The translations under genes and the position numbers were made by a program. Below, one piece after another: positions 37,011 through 49,261 of a DNA stretch of 64,000 nucleotides (position 1 is its first letter; every line of letters begins with the position of its first letter). Origin of the DNA: Metarhizium brunneum (Eukaryota > Ascomycota > Sordariomycetes > Hypocreales > Clavicipitaceae); contig NC_089426.1 of assembly GCF_013426205.1 (NCBI RefSeq), positions 1,240,001 to 1,304,000 on the forward strand, written 5' to 3'. The notes under the pieces are model-generated. The model worked only from the letters and a program-made list of their open reading frames with translations. It had not been told where the DNA came from and ran no database searches.

Positions 37011-38894
37011 TCAAATGTATCCTCCAGGAAAGTCGTAGTCAACATGGCTTGGTGCATAGCCTCTGCTTTGAGAATCAGACTGGCTTGGAGCCCGTGGCCG
37101 ATAAGGTAGAGTTCTGTGGTCCAAGCGACTGCGAGAATCCTCAAGCTGAGAATACATCAAGCTGGCCTTGTCGCTGGCTAGCCGTGAGCCACTTGGGCGG
37201 GTCGAGAATGTGATCTCACCGCCGTCTTCGCACTCTATCTCTGCGCCTGGTACACGAACACGCGCGCCCCCAGAGACCTTTATGGTGAAGTCGTCACTGT
37301 TGAAGGAAGTCCGAGTGATTCCCGTTGCATTGCTACGCTTGAACTCGCTGTCGTCACGGCTGCCGCTACTGCGAGTGGAGCGGCTGCTAGCAGCTGCACC
37401 TCGCTTCCCGGCTTTCCGCAGCATTTCAGCAGTCAGCGGCATCTGCGGAGCACCACCGATGGCTTCCTGATACTTTAAGGCATCAGTATATTTCTTGTCA
37501 TCAAGACTTACTCCACCAGAAGGCAGGGCGGATCCATACAGGGACGATCGCCGAACTCGACTCGTAGCCGGCACGAGGTCATAGTCATGGTTATCGTAGG
37601 CAATAGAGGCACGCCGCAGGCGACGTGCTACTGCCTGTCGTTGATCAAACGAGGCATTGGGTGAGTTATCATGGAAAAGGCCATCATCGCCCAGAAAGTC
37701 GTCATCATCTGAGCCCGCTTGATCGGCGAATCCTACGGATCTTCGGTGAGCTGGTGGAGGTCTGGACTGGCTTTGGCGCGAGGGAGGACGGTGTGACAGA
37801 GGCGGTGGACGGTATGGTGTCGAAGGCGGCAATGCAGACTGTGGACGAATAGGGATATGCTCGGGCGGTGGCATTCTCCTACGGTCATCTTCTGCTCGTC
37901 TCGGCGGCCGGCGAGTTGGCCGAGACACGAGAGGTGGCTCCCCTGTAAATTCCTCCGGATCATGGTAGTCAAGGCTTGGCGGAGGACGAGGAGGCGGAGC
38001 TGGGCTTGGTCTGTGATATCCCATGGCAGAAGAAGGGCGAGTATCAAACCGGGAACGAAGGTGACCGTGAGGATTTGCGGCCATAGCTCTTCCATCAAAA
38101 TATCCGGCAGGAGGCCCAACCGGAGATGGCAGAGGCGGCCCGGCGAAGCCACCTGGTGAAGCTCCGGGTCCATGTCCATGCCAAGTAGGCGGGGGAGGGT
38201 ACGACCCTACGGGAATCGGTGCTGCGAGTGGAGGGGGGTACCACGCCATACTCATAGGAGCTGGTCGCATAGGCTGACCGGCATAATAGCTCGCAGGTCG
38301 TGTCTGTGCTCTTGGGCGATTGGCCGTGGTAGCAGGTTGCTGTATGCCATAATTTGCAGGATTATCAACATGACCTCTCTTATACATCTGCTGAATCACT
38401 GGTTGTGTGGCAGACGACTTGAGCGAGCTTGGGCGTTGTTTCCTGAGGGGCCGAGCGTCTTGCTCCTCCGCCTTCGCCTTGGCTGCCTTTGCTTGGGCGG
38501 CGGCGGCGGCGGCTCGTCTGTGCTCCTCCTCGTCCTCCTCGTCCTCCTCATCCCTCAGCCGGTGTTCTCTTCTCCTGCGGCCTCGATCACGAATCCTCGG
38601 TTCCAGATCACCGTACTCTCTGTCGGCGGTCCGTCTGGTCAGAGGCTTTCCCCTTTTGTCTGACAAGGCGCCAGATTCGTCGAAGCTGACGCTAGCAGAT
38701 GATGATCTCGAATTAACTAGTCGTTTGTCGGAGCGCGATTTGCTTGAATTGGGCTGTATCTTGATCGGGCTCATATACGCCTCTGACACGGCATATTTGC
38801 GAGTGCCTTCGATGCCATTGATGGAGCTTCCAGAGTCTTCTTCCGCGTCCTCGACGTGCGCTATACGGGAGTGACTCCTTGAGCTCGAAGACAT
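37011..38894 (-). CDS. Large disordered Pro/Arg/Ser-rich protein, unknown function
   Basis: An intronless frame of 627 residues from the first ATG (MSSSSRSHSRIAHVEDAEED). The open frame continues 21 codons upstream but only to a TTG. It contains an Arg/Glu-rich charged block (HRLRDEEDEEDEEEHRRAAA), a predicted short helix AQAKAAKAKAEEQ, a long Pro-rich middle (YPPPPTWHGHGPGASPGG and many PPP clusters) and a basic Ser-rich C-terminus. At about residues 530-565 there is a compact, more ordered-looking segment (DDFTIKVSGGARVRVPGAEI then ECEDGGEI) that may be the conserved part. No family recognised. The Pro-rich region suggests SH3 or WW partners, but that is inference. Confidence 0.85.
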   Translation of the reverse strand: MSSSSRSHSRIAHVEDAEEDSGSSINGIEGTRKYAVSEAYMSPIKIQPNSSKSRSDKRLVNSRSSSASVSFDESGALSDKRGKPLTRRTADREYGDLEPRIRDRGRRRREHRLRDEEDEEDEEEHRRAAAAAAQAKAAKAKAEEQDARPLRKQRPSSLKSSATQPVIQQMYKRGHVDNPANYGIQQPATTANRPRAQTRPASYYAGQPMRPAPMSMAWYPPPLAAPIPVGSYPPPPTWHGHGPGASPGGFAGPPLPSPVGPPAGYFDGRAMAANPHGHLRSRFDTRPSSAMGYHRPSPAPPPRPPPSLDYHDPEEFTGEPPLVSRPTRRPPRRAEDDRRRMPPPEHIPIRPQSALPPSTPYRPPPLSHRPPSRQSQSRPPPAHRRSVGFADQAGSDDDDFLGDDGLFHDNSPNASFDQRQAVARRLRRASIAYDNHDYDLVPATSRVRRSSLYGSALPSGGVSLDDKKYTDALKYQEAIGGAPQMPLTAEMLRKAGKRGAAASSRSTRSSGSRDDSEFKRSNATGITRTSFNSDDFTIKVSGGARVRVPGAEIECEDGGEITFSTRPSGSRLASDKASLMYSQLEDSRSRLDHRTLPYRPRAPSQSDSQSRGYAPSHVDYDFPGGYI

Positions 38895-41800
38895 GATGGG
38901 CTCGGAGGAAGTATGGGTGCGTCTATGTATTCCCCGGACGAGGCGTGTCGACGTCAAGACAGCCTGTCGACATGTACGGGAAGGATGCCGCGCAGGGGCG
39001 GGAGGGGGAAGTTGGACTGTATTCTGCTCAGAATATTGCGGTCGGCTTTTTTGGCGGTGGGTGTTGGAACGGTGGGACTGGGCAGTTTTTCCTCACGGGC
39101 TCTAGGCTCTTTATGGTCCTGTCTGGCTGCCCTCTTGAGTCGGGAGCGAGGGAGGTCCCGTGTGTGGGGGAGGGGATGAATGAGCAAGCAGAAAACTGAT
39201 TGTGACTTTATCTGTGCCGACGTTGGATACGACCCGCAAGGTGCCAGTGCCAAAAAGCGACAGCGAACAAGGGCAAAAAAATTAGGCGCAACAGCGCCCA
39301 ATGTCGAGTCGGGACCCTAGTCGTCAGCTATCAGTAGCGAGCACCACTAGCACCCATAGGCTTGCTGGATGGCCGGGCAAAGAAAACGTCGATGAGTTTT
39401 TGTCGATGAGAAGTGAAGGATGTGAGCATGTAAAGGACGGAGACGACAGCAGACGGCGCGGAGCGATGACTGTCGTGTCGTTTCTATGTCAGCAAGTCGG
39501 GAAAATAGGGCCAGCCATGCAATGACACAGAGTGAACAAGGACGGACGTTGGCGGCAGCTGTGACTTTTTATTAGGCCTTCAGTTGGTTCCTGTCCTTGG
39601 GCAGTCCAATGGAGTGCCTTCCTGTCCCAACACAACACCACACGTATTCCCAAGGCCGATATGGAACGCCCGCTCGTCAAGAGGGTGAACTGCCAGGGCA
39701 CCGACTGGATCAGAAAGGTGCTGCGACGGCTGGTGCGCATTCGAGTCGTGACAGACTGTCCCAAGCATGGAGGGTGGAAGCTGGACAGGCAAATCTGGTT
39801 GAGAGAGGGGGTGTGTGCTTAGGGACACTCGAGCACTCCACCTTTTGCCGGTGGCACTGTGAATCAGAGGACGGGTACGGAGTAGAGGGAGTGCATTTGA
39901 TGCTCAATGTTGCCAGCTCACTGTCATGGCGCGCATAAACATCTCCGTCTTGCAATCTGGAAGTGGCGCTGGTAGTGATACGTCTAGGCTGACATCCTTT
40001 TTGTTTGATGCAGCCCAGGCATGAGGCATCATTCTCGGCCAAGAGGGCAGTCCGTCTTGCGGTTCCGTTGGAAACAAAGCCATGTCCTTTATCTGATTCA
40101 CATGTTAGCCATCGTCCCGGGGGACAAGATAACCTTGCTCCTTGTGTCAAGTGTCCAAGAACGACAAAGATGGGGGAGCAAACCAGTTGAGGACGGCGAG
40201 GGCGTCAGGGGTGTGGTCCAAGTAAACTGCCAACACAGACGAAATGGCATGGCAGCCCGCGAGGCTTGCAAGTCGACCAACTGCAATCGAGGATATTGTC
40301 CGGCGACTAGGATGATGCCTTTTCTCGCAGAGATTAGGCATTGGATGCCTTGCTTGCGGTCCTGGTATTGTAGACGTACTTCTTCAACCGCGCACATGTC
40401 CTCTCGTAGCAAGAGACCCAGGTGATTTCCATGTCACTGCATTGGTCCTTCCACATCTGATGGATCTGGTAAAATGGCAGGTGCGGCCTGCCGAGATGTC
40501 GGGCCCGCGGTCCAAAACTCCAAGCCATCTTCCCAAATCTCAATTGCACTCCATCTGAGTTGTCGCCATCGCATATGAAATAGGCCCCCGGGAGATGGGC
40601 CCTTAACAAGACGTGCGGTTTCATCCCGCCGAGACTACCTTACTAGTAGTACTAGCATCAGCTTGCTCCGTACAGGGACTAGTCTCTCCAGAGACAACGT
40701 TACGAGTTGCATTAGCAGAGCCTCCAATCTTGGTCAGTTAGGACACCCGCTCCATGGCTTTTCATGCCATTGAGACTAATCTGCCTATTTCCAGACACGC
40801 AGTCCGTCATCTGATTCGTTCAAACTCCCAAGCAGGAAGGCCTAACTGTGGATCTGGCGACGCAACGCTTCCCTCGATGCCGCTCCGCTCTGCCTCTCAG
40901 AGCCGCTTTTCAACAAAATTTGCTGGGAAATTTTTGAGCCTTTGTTCTCTGCGACCAGTGTACTCAACAAATACGTCCGCTACCATGCGTAATTTTTCCC
41001 TCAGCAAGGCTGTCAAACGAAGTGCCGAACTACAAAACGTGCAGGTCATGGCAGCCAGATGAGTACAGATGCTGCAAGGCTCATGCTAGTCGTGGACCGG
41101 GGGTCGCATTACACAAGAGTCAGCGGGGATATCTCCCTCATTGGCACAGAAGCCACACAGTTTTCCGGGGTTTGCTTTGTTCCTTCATCATCGGTCTGCA
41201 TCTCCTCTCACATTGTATTTGATGTTTTTCCGACTGCCGAGCGGCCTTGCTCGATACACATAACACACCAGTCAAGCAGGAGCCCAGATAAACTATGTAT
41301 ATTCCTAGGCACTAGGTCGGCAGCTAAAACCAGTGTTGCTACAATGGCCTTTTCCTACCCATTTCCCAAGGTTGAGCTTTTCCCTTTGCCTTGCCAGCGT
41401 TTGCTTTTGGGTGTAGCTGGCTCTTTTTCTGCCTAACTGAATCCCCACTGCTGCCCAGGTGGCGGATTGGGTATCACTTTAATTGCAGCTTCTTGGAGCA
41501 ATTTTGCCTCGCCGTTCTAGGACGAAAATCTTGAAAGCTCAGGCTATGAATTCTCTGGCGGTTTACATATACATTCTATATCTGCAAGCAGCCGGGTCAA
41601 AGGGCGGAGGTCATCACTTCCTGGACTTTGATTGGAAACTGTCACGCAGGCAAACAAGAAAAAAGCCGACAATACCTGAACTATTACCATGATCAGTCGA
41701 TGCCCAATCGTGGACTACTTGGCCATGCAAGCCCCCTCCATGCTTCATTAACATCATAGGGCCGTGGTCAAACCCCCGTACCTTTCCGAGTCAGAGCTGT

Positions 41801-44180
41801 CTGACTATTGTCCAAGATAGGACTGGGCCTCCCATGACGGACAGTCCATCGTTTTGATGGCCAGTTAGAGCCACCATTCTTGCTTGCATTGCTTCTTGGT
41901 GCATTCGTATTGTACACGGGTACTGTATACTACCACACCAAAGGTAATAAAGTCTGCTTTTGCGTCGTGGAAGTAGTTCGTAATTATTCCACCACCCCGC
42001 CCACAAACCTCCGACGCCGTCGAGTACTATGGCTCAACTCTAAAAAGTAATTCTGCAGACACCTCAGCTGATCTACAGTGGTATTTTACCCTCCGGGAGC
42101 GAAATAACCGAGGCCGCATTGAACCCGTTCTTAATATCGTTAGTTTTTCTTGTCAATTCGGCCATTACCCAATCTGCTTGGCTACTTGGAAGGACTACGA
42201 GATGTTCACTCCTGTGCAGGTATTCGGCAGGGCATGGGAAGGATAGGGTCACTCCAGAGGTATCGCAGGTGCTGTATGCTCAATCTTTAGCAAATAAAGC
42301 GACAAAACTTTTGGTCTCTTACCAAGCACAACAGAGCACAGAATATTACAAGGTATTCATGACATTAGACACTGCTGCCAGCCGAAGGAGCGGTATATCA
42401 AACTCAGTCCGCCTCTGGCAACGTCACCTAGGAGATTTTCTAACATAATGGAAATATAGTCAGCCGACGATTCTATGGGTATTGTCTGCCGTATACTCCT
42501 CGTTGAGTTTTGCATACGCATTAACACTGCATGCAATCAGATCACGACCAAGGCTTGAACTTGTCACAGCCACCCGTACTGCTGGAATGAAGTGCTACTG
42601 TGGCCCTGGAAAGCATTTATTTCGGCAGAATCAAACAATTTAACACATGTAGCCCCAGTAATGACCATTCATTTTGGCAAAGAGCTTGACTGAAACTTGA
42701 CGGCTCCGAATAGCTCAACGGCAAGTATTTATCATGCCTTGCCTCCCCTACAACGAGGAATTTACGACGAGCCATCGCCACCAGCCTCATCCCGGCACTC
42801 TTTCATTACCATGAATTGACCGCAGGGCTGCCAGTCTAGTGTTGCACAGGAGGGCGGACTGCCAACATCCTGTCGTGCTGTCCGTCGTCCTAGCCCTGCA
42901 GGATTGTCAAATTCGGTCAATTCAGGGTCGTTAATTGGATGAATGCCATTCATTCGTTTTCCTTGCCAGCTTGTGGGTTTTATAGATGGGCAATGCTGCG
43001 TCAATTTCTTGTGTTGCCCAGCACGAAGACGGACGTGGCAGCTCCTAATCATCCGTCTCACACATTACCAATTACCAACCCGATATCCAGCGCCATGTGG
43101 GCAAGGGAACGGGTTGAACTAGTAACTAGTTATTGCGCGAGAGGGGTAAAAGCCGTGATTGGGAATGTAAATGAGTCCCTGCACCAAGAAATTAGGACAT
43201 GGCGAGTATCCAAGTCTTTATTATATCAGGACCCTTCCCCAGGTGCCTCGATGCTTATTTGTACATATATCTTTCAGGCGGGACGCCTTTCACAAGCTCT
43301 TTCGCTTCCTCGTTTCGGCAAACCATATTGCTGCCTCAATGGCAGTCAAACAATTTTCCATACGGCACTTCAGAGCCCGATCAAGACGCGGCAAGCCGAT
43401 GGCCACACAGGCATGAATTGCAACACAGTAAGCTACGGATCGGTGCCCAAACGCGGTTGCTCAGCAGCATGTCATATCCTGCTGTATAGGCCACAAAGAA
43501 GAAGGACGGAAAATGAGTCTATTAACGCAAGTCTCGGCAAGTGGCTATCTCACAATGGTCTAGTTTTACGTTGATATGTGCCAGCACCTGGCCACCCGGA
43601 CTCGAGGACAAGATATCCTACTTGCCACGCTTTAAACATCCGAGGGCTGCCATCCGGCGCACGTACACCGCTCCTTTGACAATTTGCTTCTGTTGTCGAC
43701 GCGCGTCTGCATCTCGAACGAACGTGCATGGGCACAATGCAGTGGGGTTGAGTGGAGGGTGTGCGGGATCGCGGTCAACACGACGGTGCTAATGCAAACA
43801 CAGTAGGCTACCACCACGAGAAGCAAAGGCGTTTATTGGTCGAGGCTGACACGATGTTTATGCGTATCCAAGGCATCTAGGACTTTTGGTCGCCATGGTC
43901 TCCGCAACGGGCGACGTTGATGTGTCGTTGCTGTGCAAGTTTGTAATGCTCTCAAACGCCATCTCGACTTGTGCTGTTCATGTCCGAAAGAATAGAACAC
44001 TAACTCGTGCCTTCGGTAGGTCTGTTCAATATAACCGCCCAAGGCCAAAGAGATAAATACATGTCGTGCAGGGCATCAGTCCGAACAGCCGCTCTGACGA
44101 ATGGATGAACTGATCGCGGGGAAGGCAGGAGTTCCAAAGGAGCTGCTCGCTGGAACCAAAGGGTCTTTGTATGGCTAGAT
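38895..44180. other. 5.3-kb intergenic region
   Basis: No coding gene recognised. Open frames up to 211 codons have no domain, no conserved-looking motif and often no ATG. One exact TACGGAGTA copy is at 39876-39884. The first few hundred bases are the promoter of the disordered-protein gene; the end is the 3' flank of the EEP-fold gene. Confidence 0.55.
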
Positions 44181-45347
44181 TTAGACTCGAATCTGCAAGT
44201 CGCTCACAATGGGTCGATGATCCGAGAATCGAATCTGGTCGTCAAAGCTGTTTGCAAGCACGCCAAACGTCTCCACATGAGCAGTGCGAGGCTCCTGGAT
44301 AAACAAGAAGTCAATACGCTGGGGGTGTTCGTTTGGTTCTCCGAAGCTCGTATACGTGAGATGGTTTCCGTAATGCCTGCGCTCGGGGACAAGATCAGAA
44401 ATGTCTGACATGCCGGAGCCAGGTGCCGTCATCATCCGGTATGCTTCATCGTCGGTCTCGCTGTTGAAATCGCCACCGATGAGAACGACGGATGGCGGCA
44501 CGCCTTTGCCGCGACTCCATTCGTTGGCAAACTTGATGAGAAGCTTGGCGCTATTCTTGCGAGCCTCGACGCCAATATGATCAAAGTGGGTGCTCATGAC
44601 GACAACCTTTGTACCGTTGGCCCTGTGGGAGAACAGTCCAATGGTGACGATTCTGTTGAGGGCCGCGTCCCAGCCCCGGGAAGGCTTCTCGGGGGTCTTG
44701 CTGAGCCATCGCGTCTCGCTGACCTCGCAGGCCCAGGCATCGGACCGGTAGAAGACGGGCGAGAACTCCCCGTCCGCCTCCCCCTCTCCCCGCCCACGAC
44801 CAATATGCGCCCAGGGCTCGCCGAGTTCGGCCTGGATGTCGTTGAGCTGCGAAGACAGGCTCTCCTGGAGACAGACGAACGGGCTCTCGTGGCCGGCAGT
44901 GATGAAGCGCATCTGGGAGCACACCTTGGGACAGCGCACGTTCCAGGGCTGCTCAGCCAACGAGCGCTCATCCTCGTTGGCGGCATACCGAATATTGAAG
45001 CTGACGAGCCGCACGGGCATGGTCGCATGCTTGGTCCGGATGTCCATCTTGAGCGACGACCCGGGAGAGACGGCCTGCTGGTTTTGCGGGCGAAGGTGTT
45101 GCTGATGTTGTTGGTGTTGGGAGTTGTGAGATTCAGCCATGTCGTCCTTGGCCTCGTGGTGCGACGTAGATGATCCAGAGGGGCCGAAATGTGGGCGACG
45201 ATGTAATAATGCGTGGTTGCCGGAGAAAAAGTGGCTACTGCACCAGGACAAGAGCAGGCAAGCAAGGAAGCACGACACGATGCTGAGTTGGAACTGGCTA
45301 GATGAGCGAGCTTCGCGGCGTCGTGCGGCCAAGCCAGTTGTCCACAT
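44181..45347 (-). CDS. Endonuclease/exonuclease/phosphatase (EEP) fold protein, membrane-anchored
   Basis: An intronless 388-residue protein. Residues 20-38 form a hydrophobic segment (SIVSCFLACLLLSWCSS) after a basic N-terminus, so it is probably a signal anchor or secretion signal. A His/Gln-rich linker (HNSQHQQHQQHLRPQNQQ) precedes the catalytic domain. EEP landmarks appear in order: VSFNIRYAAN near residue 116 (metal-binding Asn), VCLQES near 158 (metal-binding Glu), THFDHIG near 250, GGDFNSETDD near 290 (catalytic Asp/Asn), and SDHRPIVSD near 376 (catalytic Asp-His). All expected active-site residues are present, so an active Mg-dependent phosphodiesterase or nuclease is likely. The substrate (nucleic acid, phospholipid or other) cannot be decided from sequence. 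A later start at the internal Met of MAESHNSQ would give a soluble form. Confidence 0.93.
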   Translation of the reverse strand: MWTTGLAARRREARSSSQFQLSIVSCFLACLLLSWCSSHFFSGNHALLHRRPHFGPSGSSTSHHEAKDDMAESHNSQHQQHQQHLRPQNQQAVSPGSSLKMDIRTKHATMPVRLVSFNIRYAANEDERSLAEQPWNVRCPKVCSQMRFITAGHESPFVCLQESLSSQLNDIQAELGEPWAHIGRGRGEGEADGEFSPVFYRSDAWACEVSETRWLSKTPEKPSRGWDAALNRIVTIGLFSHRANGTKVVVMSTHFDHIGVEARKNSAKLLIKFANEWSRGKGVPPSVVLIGGDFNSETDDEAYRMMTAPGSGMSDISDLVPERRHYGNHLTYTSFGEPNEHPQRIDFLFIQEPRTAHVETFGVLANSFDDQIRFSDHRPIVSDLQIRV

Positions 45348-48300
45348 AGACCGGAGCGAGGAGCCGCAGCACCAGGCTTATGAGGGGTCGACGTACAATT
45401 GCGGTACCGGGTACATGTGTACGCCGTAGGGCGGTTTGACTCAGGTTGACGGTTCAGTGTTCGTTTTTGGACGTGTCTGGGCTGCAATGGCCTCCCACCC
45501 TACCGTCATCACATGGGAAACATGCGAAAGGTGGTTCCGGCGATGGCAAAGTCGGCCGCGCAAGTTGAAGAAGGCGCCGGGCTCCGTATTTAATAACTGG
45601 ACGGGTCGGGTCTGATGGGCTATCCGTTTCATCCCGAGAAGACTCTCCACAACCGGTTCTCGTGTTACGCATTTGTCTCGTTGAATGTTTGGACAGGCCA
45701 AGAGCGGCAGTTGAGAATTGCAGTCCTTGGGCCCAGGTAGGGCGGAATCATTATTTTTTCCAGAACTCCCGACACAAATCGTTGGTGGGCGCTGCCCTCG
45801 ACATGCGGATGGGACGCGGCCGAGGTCAGCTTGGGCAACAATTCTTGGCGATGAAGGGCGGCGCCATCCGTACCGACCAGCCATTCTATCGGCTGGCGGA
45901 CTAGTGGTGGGAGGTCCCGATCAGCCATGACGGCATATGATGGGGATCCAACCAGACATGATGGAGTTGTCGCATCCAAGAAAACATTCAGCGTGAGCGG
46001 CTGCCGAGGGCCATGTTGGAGCAAACCTACATTCGCAAACTTGAACAAGCAAACAGTGGCAAAGATGGGAAACAGCCGTCGATTTACATGGGCGTCGTGT
46101 TTTAAAACATGCCAATATCCATCCTCTCGGCATGTCCTCAACACCAATGCTCCTCGGTATCATGGGCCCGAAAGAAGGAACAACCAAACATGGCATCCGT
46201 CCCGCCGGCCACAGATGCGCATCGGGTTAATATACCGGGGATATGGTTCCCTCTTGTACGTACATACATTTCGGGCGTATCCGCCTATTTCGACTCTTGT
46301 TCTTCTGTCTCGCGGCAAGCGCACAAGTTCACTCACTGGTTTGGTAACGGCGTCGCACAAGTGGTATCAAGCCAAGCACCATCATTTCCTATTAGCAAGC
46401 ATGCTGATGAGAGAAATACGCACCACTGTACGCGTGCGCGTTCTTTTTTTCCCTTTCTTTATTTTATCAAAAGAAACACGTCTTGCGCAGACGAAAAAAA
46501 AAGCGTCGTCATTAGTAGTACTACATGGCCCCGTTCAGGAATGCATGACAGGCTCTCAGCCTCCCGAGGACACGCAACGCACGACACCACCCCTGCTGAA
46601 CAGACTGCCCTCACGCGTGCCCCGAGACAAGTTCATGCACTGGCCCTTTTCGCTCGTCGCCAGCGTTGCCCCCATTGTGACGGCATGATCCGTCACCTAC
46701 GGGGGTTGTGACGAGTGACGAGTGCCAAGGCGTCGGGGTTGTATTTGCCGGCGGGAGGGAGGTGTGGGGGAATCTGCTGCCATGGTTCTCCAGGCTTCGT
46801 TGATGGCCGATTTTGCGCTGAAGCCTGCACAGAGAGTCTGGTGTGTGTCGAGCGCTGGCTGACTGCGCGCTTGCCTCGCCTTGGTCCGTCCTAGAGCAGA
46901 CTCGAGACAGTCACGGGTCTTGGGGATCGAAATCCCAAGGCCCAAGTATACCCGCTAGCATTCACTATAAATAGGCGCATTAAGCTACACGAATATATAG
47001 CAATCACATGTACAGGCCACTACTGGCCTAGGTATCATGGCTTAAAAAACCAGAGGCTCTTATTCTACGTCCCACAAACATAGTGCGTGCATACTTACAG
47101 CGTATATCAGGGGAGAAAGGGAGTTAATTGATTATTATACTATAGTTTACAACGCCAACGCCCCAGATACGCACTTAAACCCATATACAAAACTTCGGTA
47201 ACAAGTGGCACTCCACCGGCCCTGAGTCATCACGGGCCGTCAAAAATTGTCTGATAAGCCATCTCGTATCGCTGGCAACATTGAAGTGCAGGCCAACAGC
47301 TACCAGCATCAGGCGGTGCCTAACAGGCTACAAAGCGCAATCAGCAACCTTGTTAGTCCCGGGCCTATTTGTAGAAGCGGCCATTTTGGGGGCACTTGTT
47401 GCTAGTTTCCCTTTGCCCAACGTGTTTGTTTTGCATATCAACTTACACCAGACTCTTGAGGGAAGTACACGCAGGCCGTCGACAATTACCATTTTGGATT
47501 TGCCCTCGACCCTTCCCTCCTCCTAGTATATGACGCGGCCGGTGTTTCTAGTTATCAATCGTAGGAAGTTGGGACGAGCATGTACATGTGCTTAGAAAGC
47601 CATGTGCGCCAAGAGGAATTATCGAGAGGCAGGACGCCGGACGCCTTCAACGAGGCATTCAACGCGCCTTTTGTACATGGAATAAAAGAATACAATAGTC
47701 TTATGGCTTCCGGCCAAGACACAGGGAGCTGCGGTGTCTGATAATCTGATATTCCGTCCTTGGCTTGCATACGTGAACCCGGCAGCGTGGCCGACAAGTG
47801 CCGCCATTCAAGGATCCCGATTCAGCATACGCGTTCCCGATCCCGCATGCCTGCCATGCGGAAAGACGAAGCACAATGGGATTTGAAAAGCTCCGGCATG
47901 ACCTCTTGTCGTATTTGGCGGGTGCGGACCTGCTGCGCATGTCCCGGCTGCAAGGGCAGCGGCTCTTGGTCATGCAGGTTGGAAAACTGGCCACGGGGTG
48001 GCAGTCAGATGGCCGGGCCAATGGGGCGTTTTGGCGGTTTGTGGCATCAATACGGAGTGCCACGGATGGCCTGGACGGGCGGCCTTTTCTAATCGCTTGT
48101 CTTCATCGTCAACTAGCGCCGGCCCGTGAATGCTTGCCAAGCGCTGCTATAATAGTCTGGCTCCGAGGGGGTTATAACTTATGTCCAGTTGACGCTGCCT
48201 CCACACTCTGGCATGGGTCCCGCCTGGTCGTGGTGGCGGGCGGGCACACCCACTCCGTTCCCGCTGCGGACGCCGCATCTTGATTGATCCCTGCGAAGCT

Positions 48301-49261
48301 GATGTCAACTGGCTGGTCCCTTTCCAAGTACGTCTGGACAGGACTCCGTACTTCATCCATCATCGCGCACCAGACAGCTCGGCTGCCTGTTCTGTTCACA
48401 GTCTTCAGCCTCGCAGCCTGCATCGTCCGGACCTGCATCCCGCTCAGCACAGGACTAGGACTGCCTCTGCTCTTGTCCTCGTCGCCGCCCACGCAAAGCG
48501 TCACCGTGACTCCACCACCAGATGGCTGCCCTTGGCCCATTGCTACCCAGCTATCTCCCATGATGCTCTCACCCATCCGAGGTGGAATGCAGTCACGGCC
48601 ACCACACATACTACTACATGCCGCCATCCGTAGTGGCCTCCGTAGCCTCGTCTCCGTCCCGTGAAGAACAGGTCCAACCATCCTGTTTTTCCCTTTCGCT
48701 GCTTCACGTGCGCCGACTGATTCACCCACACTCTCTCCCCCCGAGTCCTGACCACCCCGGCTTCCGCCTCACAAGGCCATCCGTGTCCACAGTCTCGTCG
48801 AGATGTGACTGAGCTAGTAGAACTACTATCGCCTAGCCACCGAATGGTGTGTGTGAGAGTCCTACGCAAGCCGCCAATCCCGGTTGAAAGGAGGGGGCGG
48901 CGCTCATGTCTTTCTTTCCATCCTGCCTCTTTCCAGTCTCTTCTTGTCTGCCTGCGCCCCGGTGAGGCTGGCAAGGCATCTCGAGTGTGTATATATGTCT
49001 TCGTTCTCCCCGTTGACTCGTATCTAGCCATGTTATTCTTCCCTTCAGGCTTCTTTATACAAGGCAGCTTCCTCAGTTCGGATCCATTCCGCCCTGCTGA
49101 GAATCACTGTTGCCGGTTCGGCCGGCCAGACTCTCCCAGTCGATTTAGTTCTTCCAGTCGCTTCTTTCGCTTCCTTTTCACTCTTCATTCTGTCAAGCAA
49201 TAGGACCTCTGCCGGGGTTTCCATCAAAGTATTCCAAAGAGCAGGAAAAAAAAAATTCACC
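45348..49261. other. 3.9-kb intergenic region, divergent promoters
   Basis: It separates the divergent EEP-fold gene and the acidic disordered-protein gene, so both promoters lie here. No gene recognised; a frame at 47798-48283 begins only with GTG and was rejected. The roughly 600 bp before 49262 are pyrimidine-rich and look like a long 5' UTR, ending in an A-run just before the start codon. Confidence 0.55.

Noticed and set aside
38895..44180. Possible decayed transposon in the gene-poor interval
   Set aside because: No transposase or reverse-transcriptase fragments, long terminal repeats or clear inverted ends could be identified by reading; a repeat-library search would be needed.
45927..46688. 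253-codon plus-strand frame
   Set aside because: No recognisable motif; low-complexity and compositionally non-coding; overlapped by another open frame of similar quality.
47798..48283. 161-codon plus-strand frame, possible F-box-like FEKLRHDLLSYLAGADLLRM segment
   Set aside because: The frame begins only at GTG. The leucine-rich stretch recalls an F-box faintly but is not followed by any repeat domain or exon continuing it.
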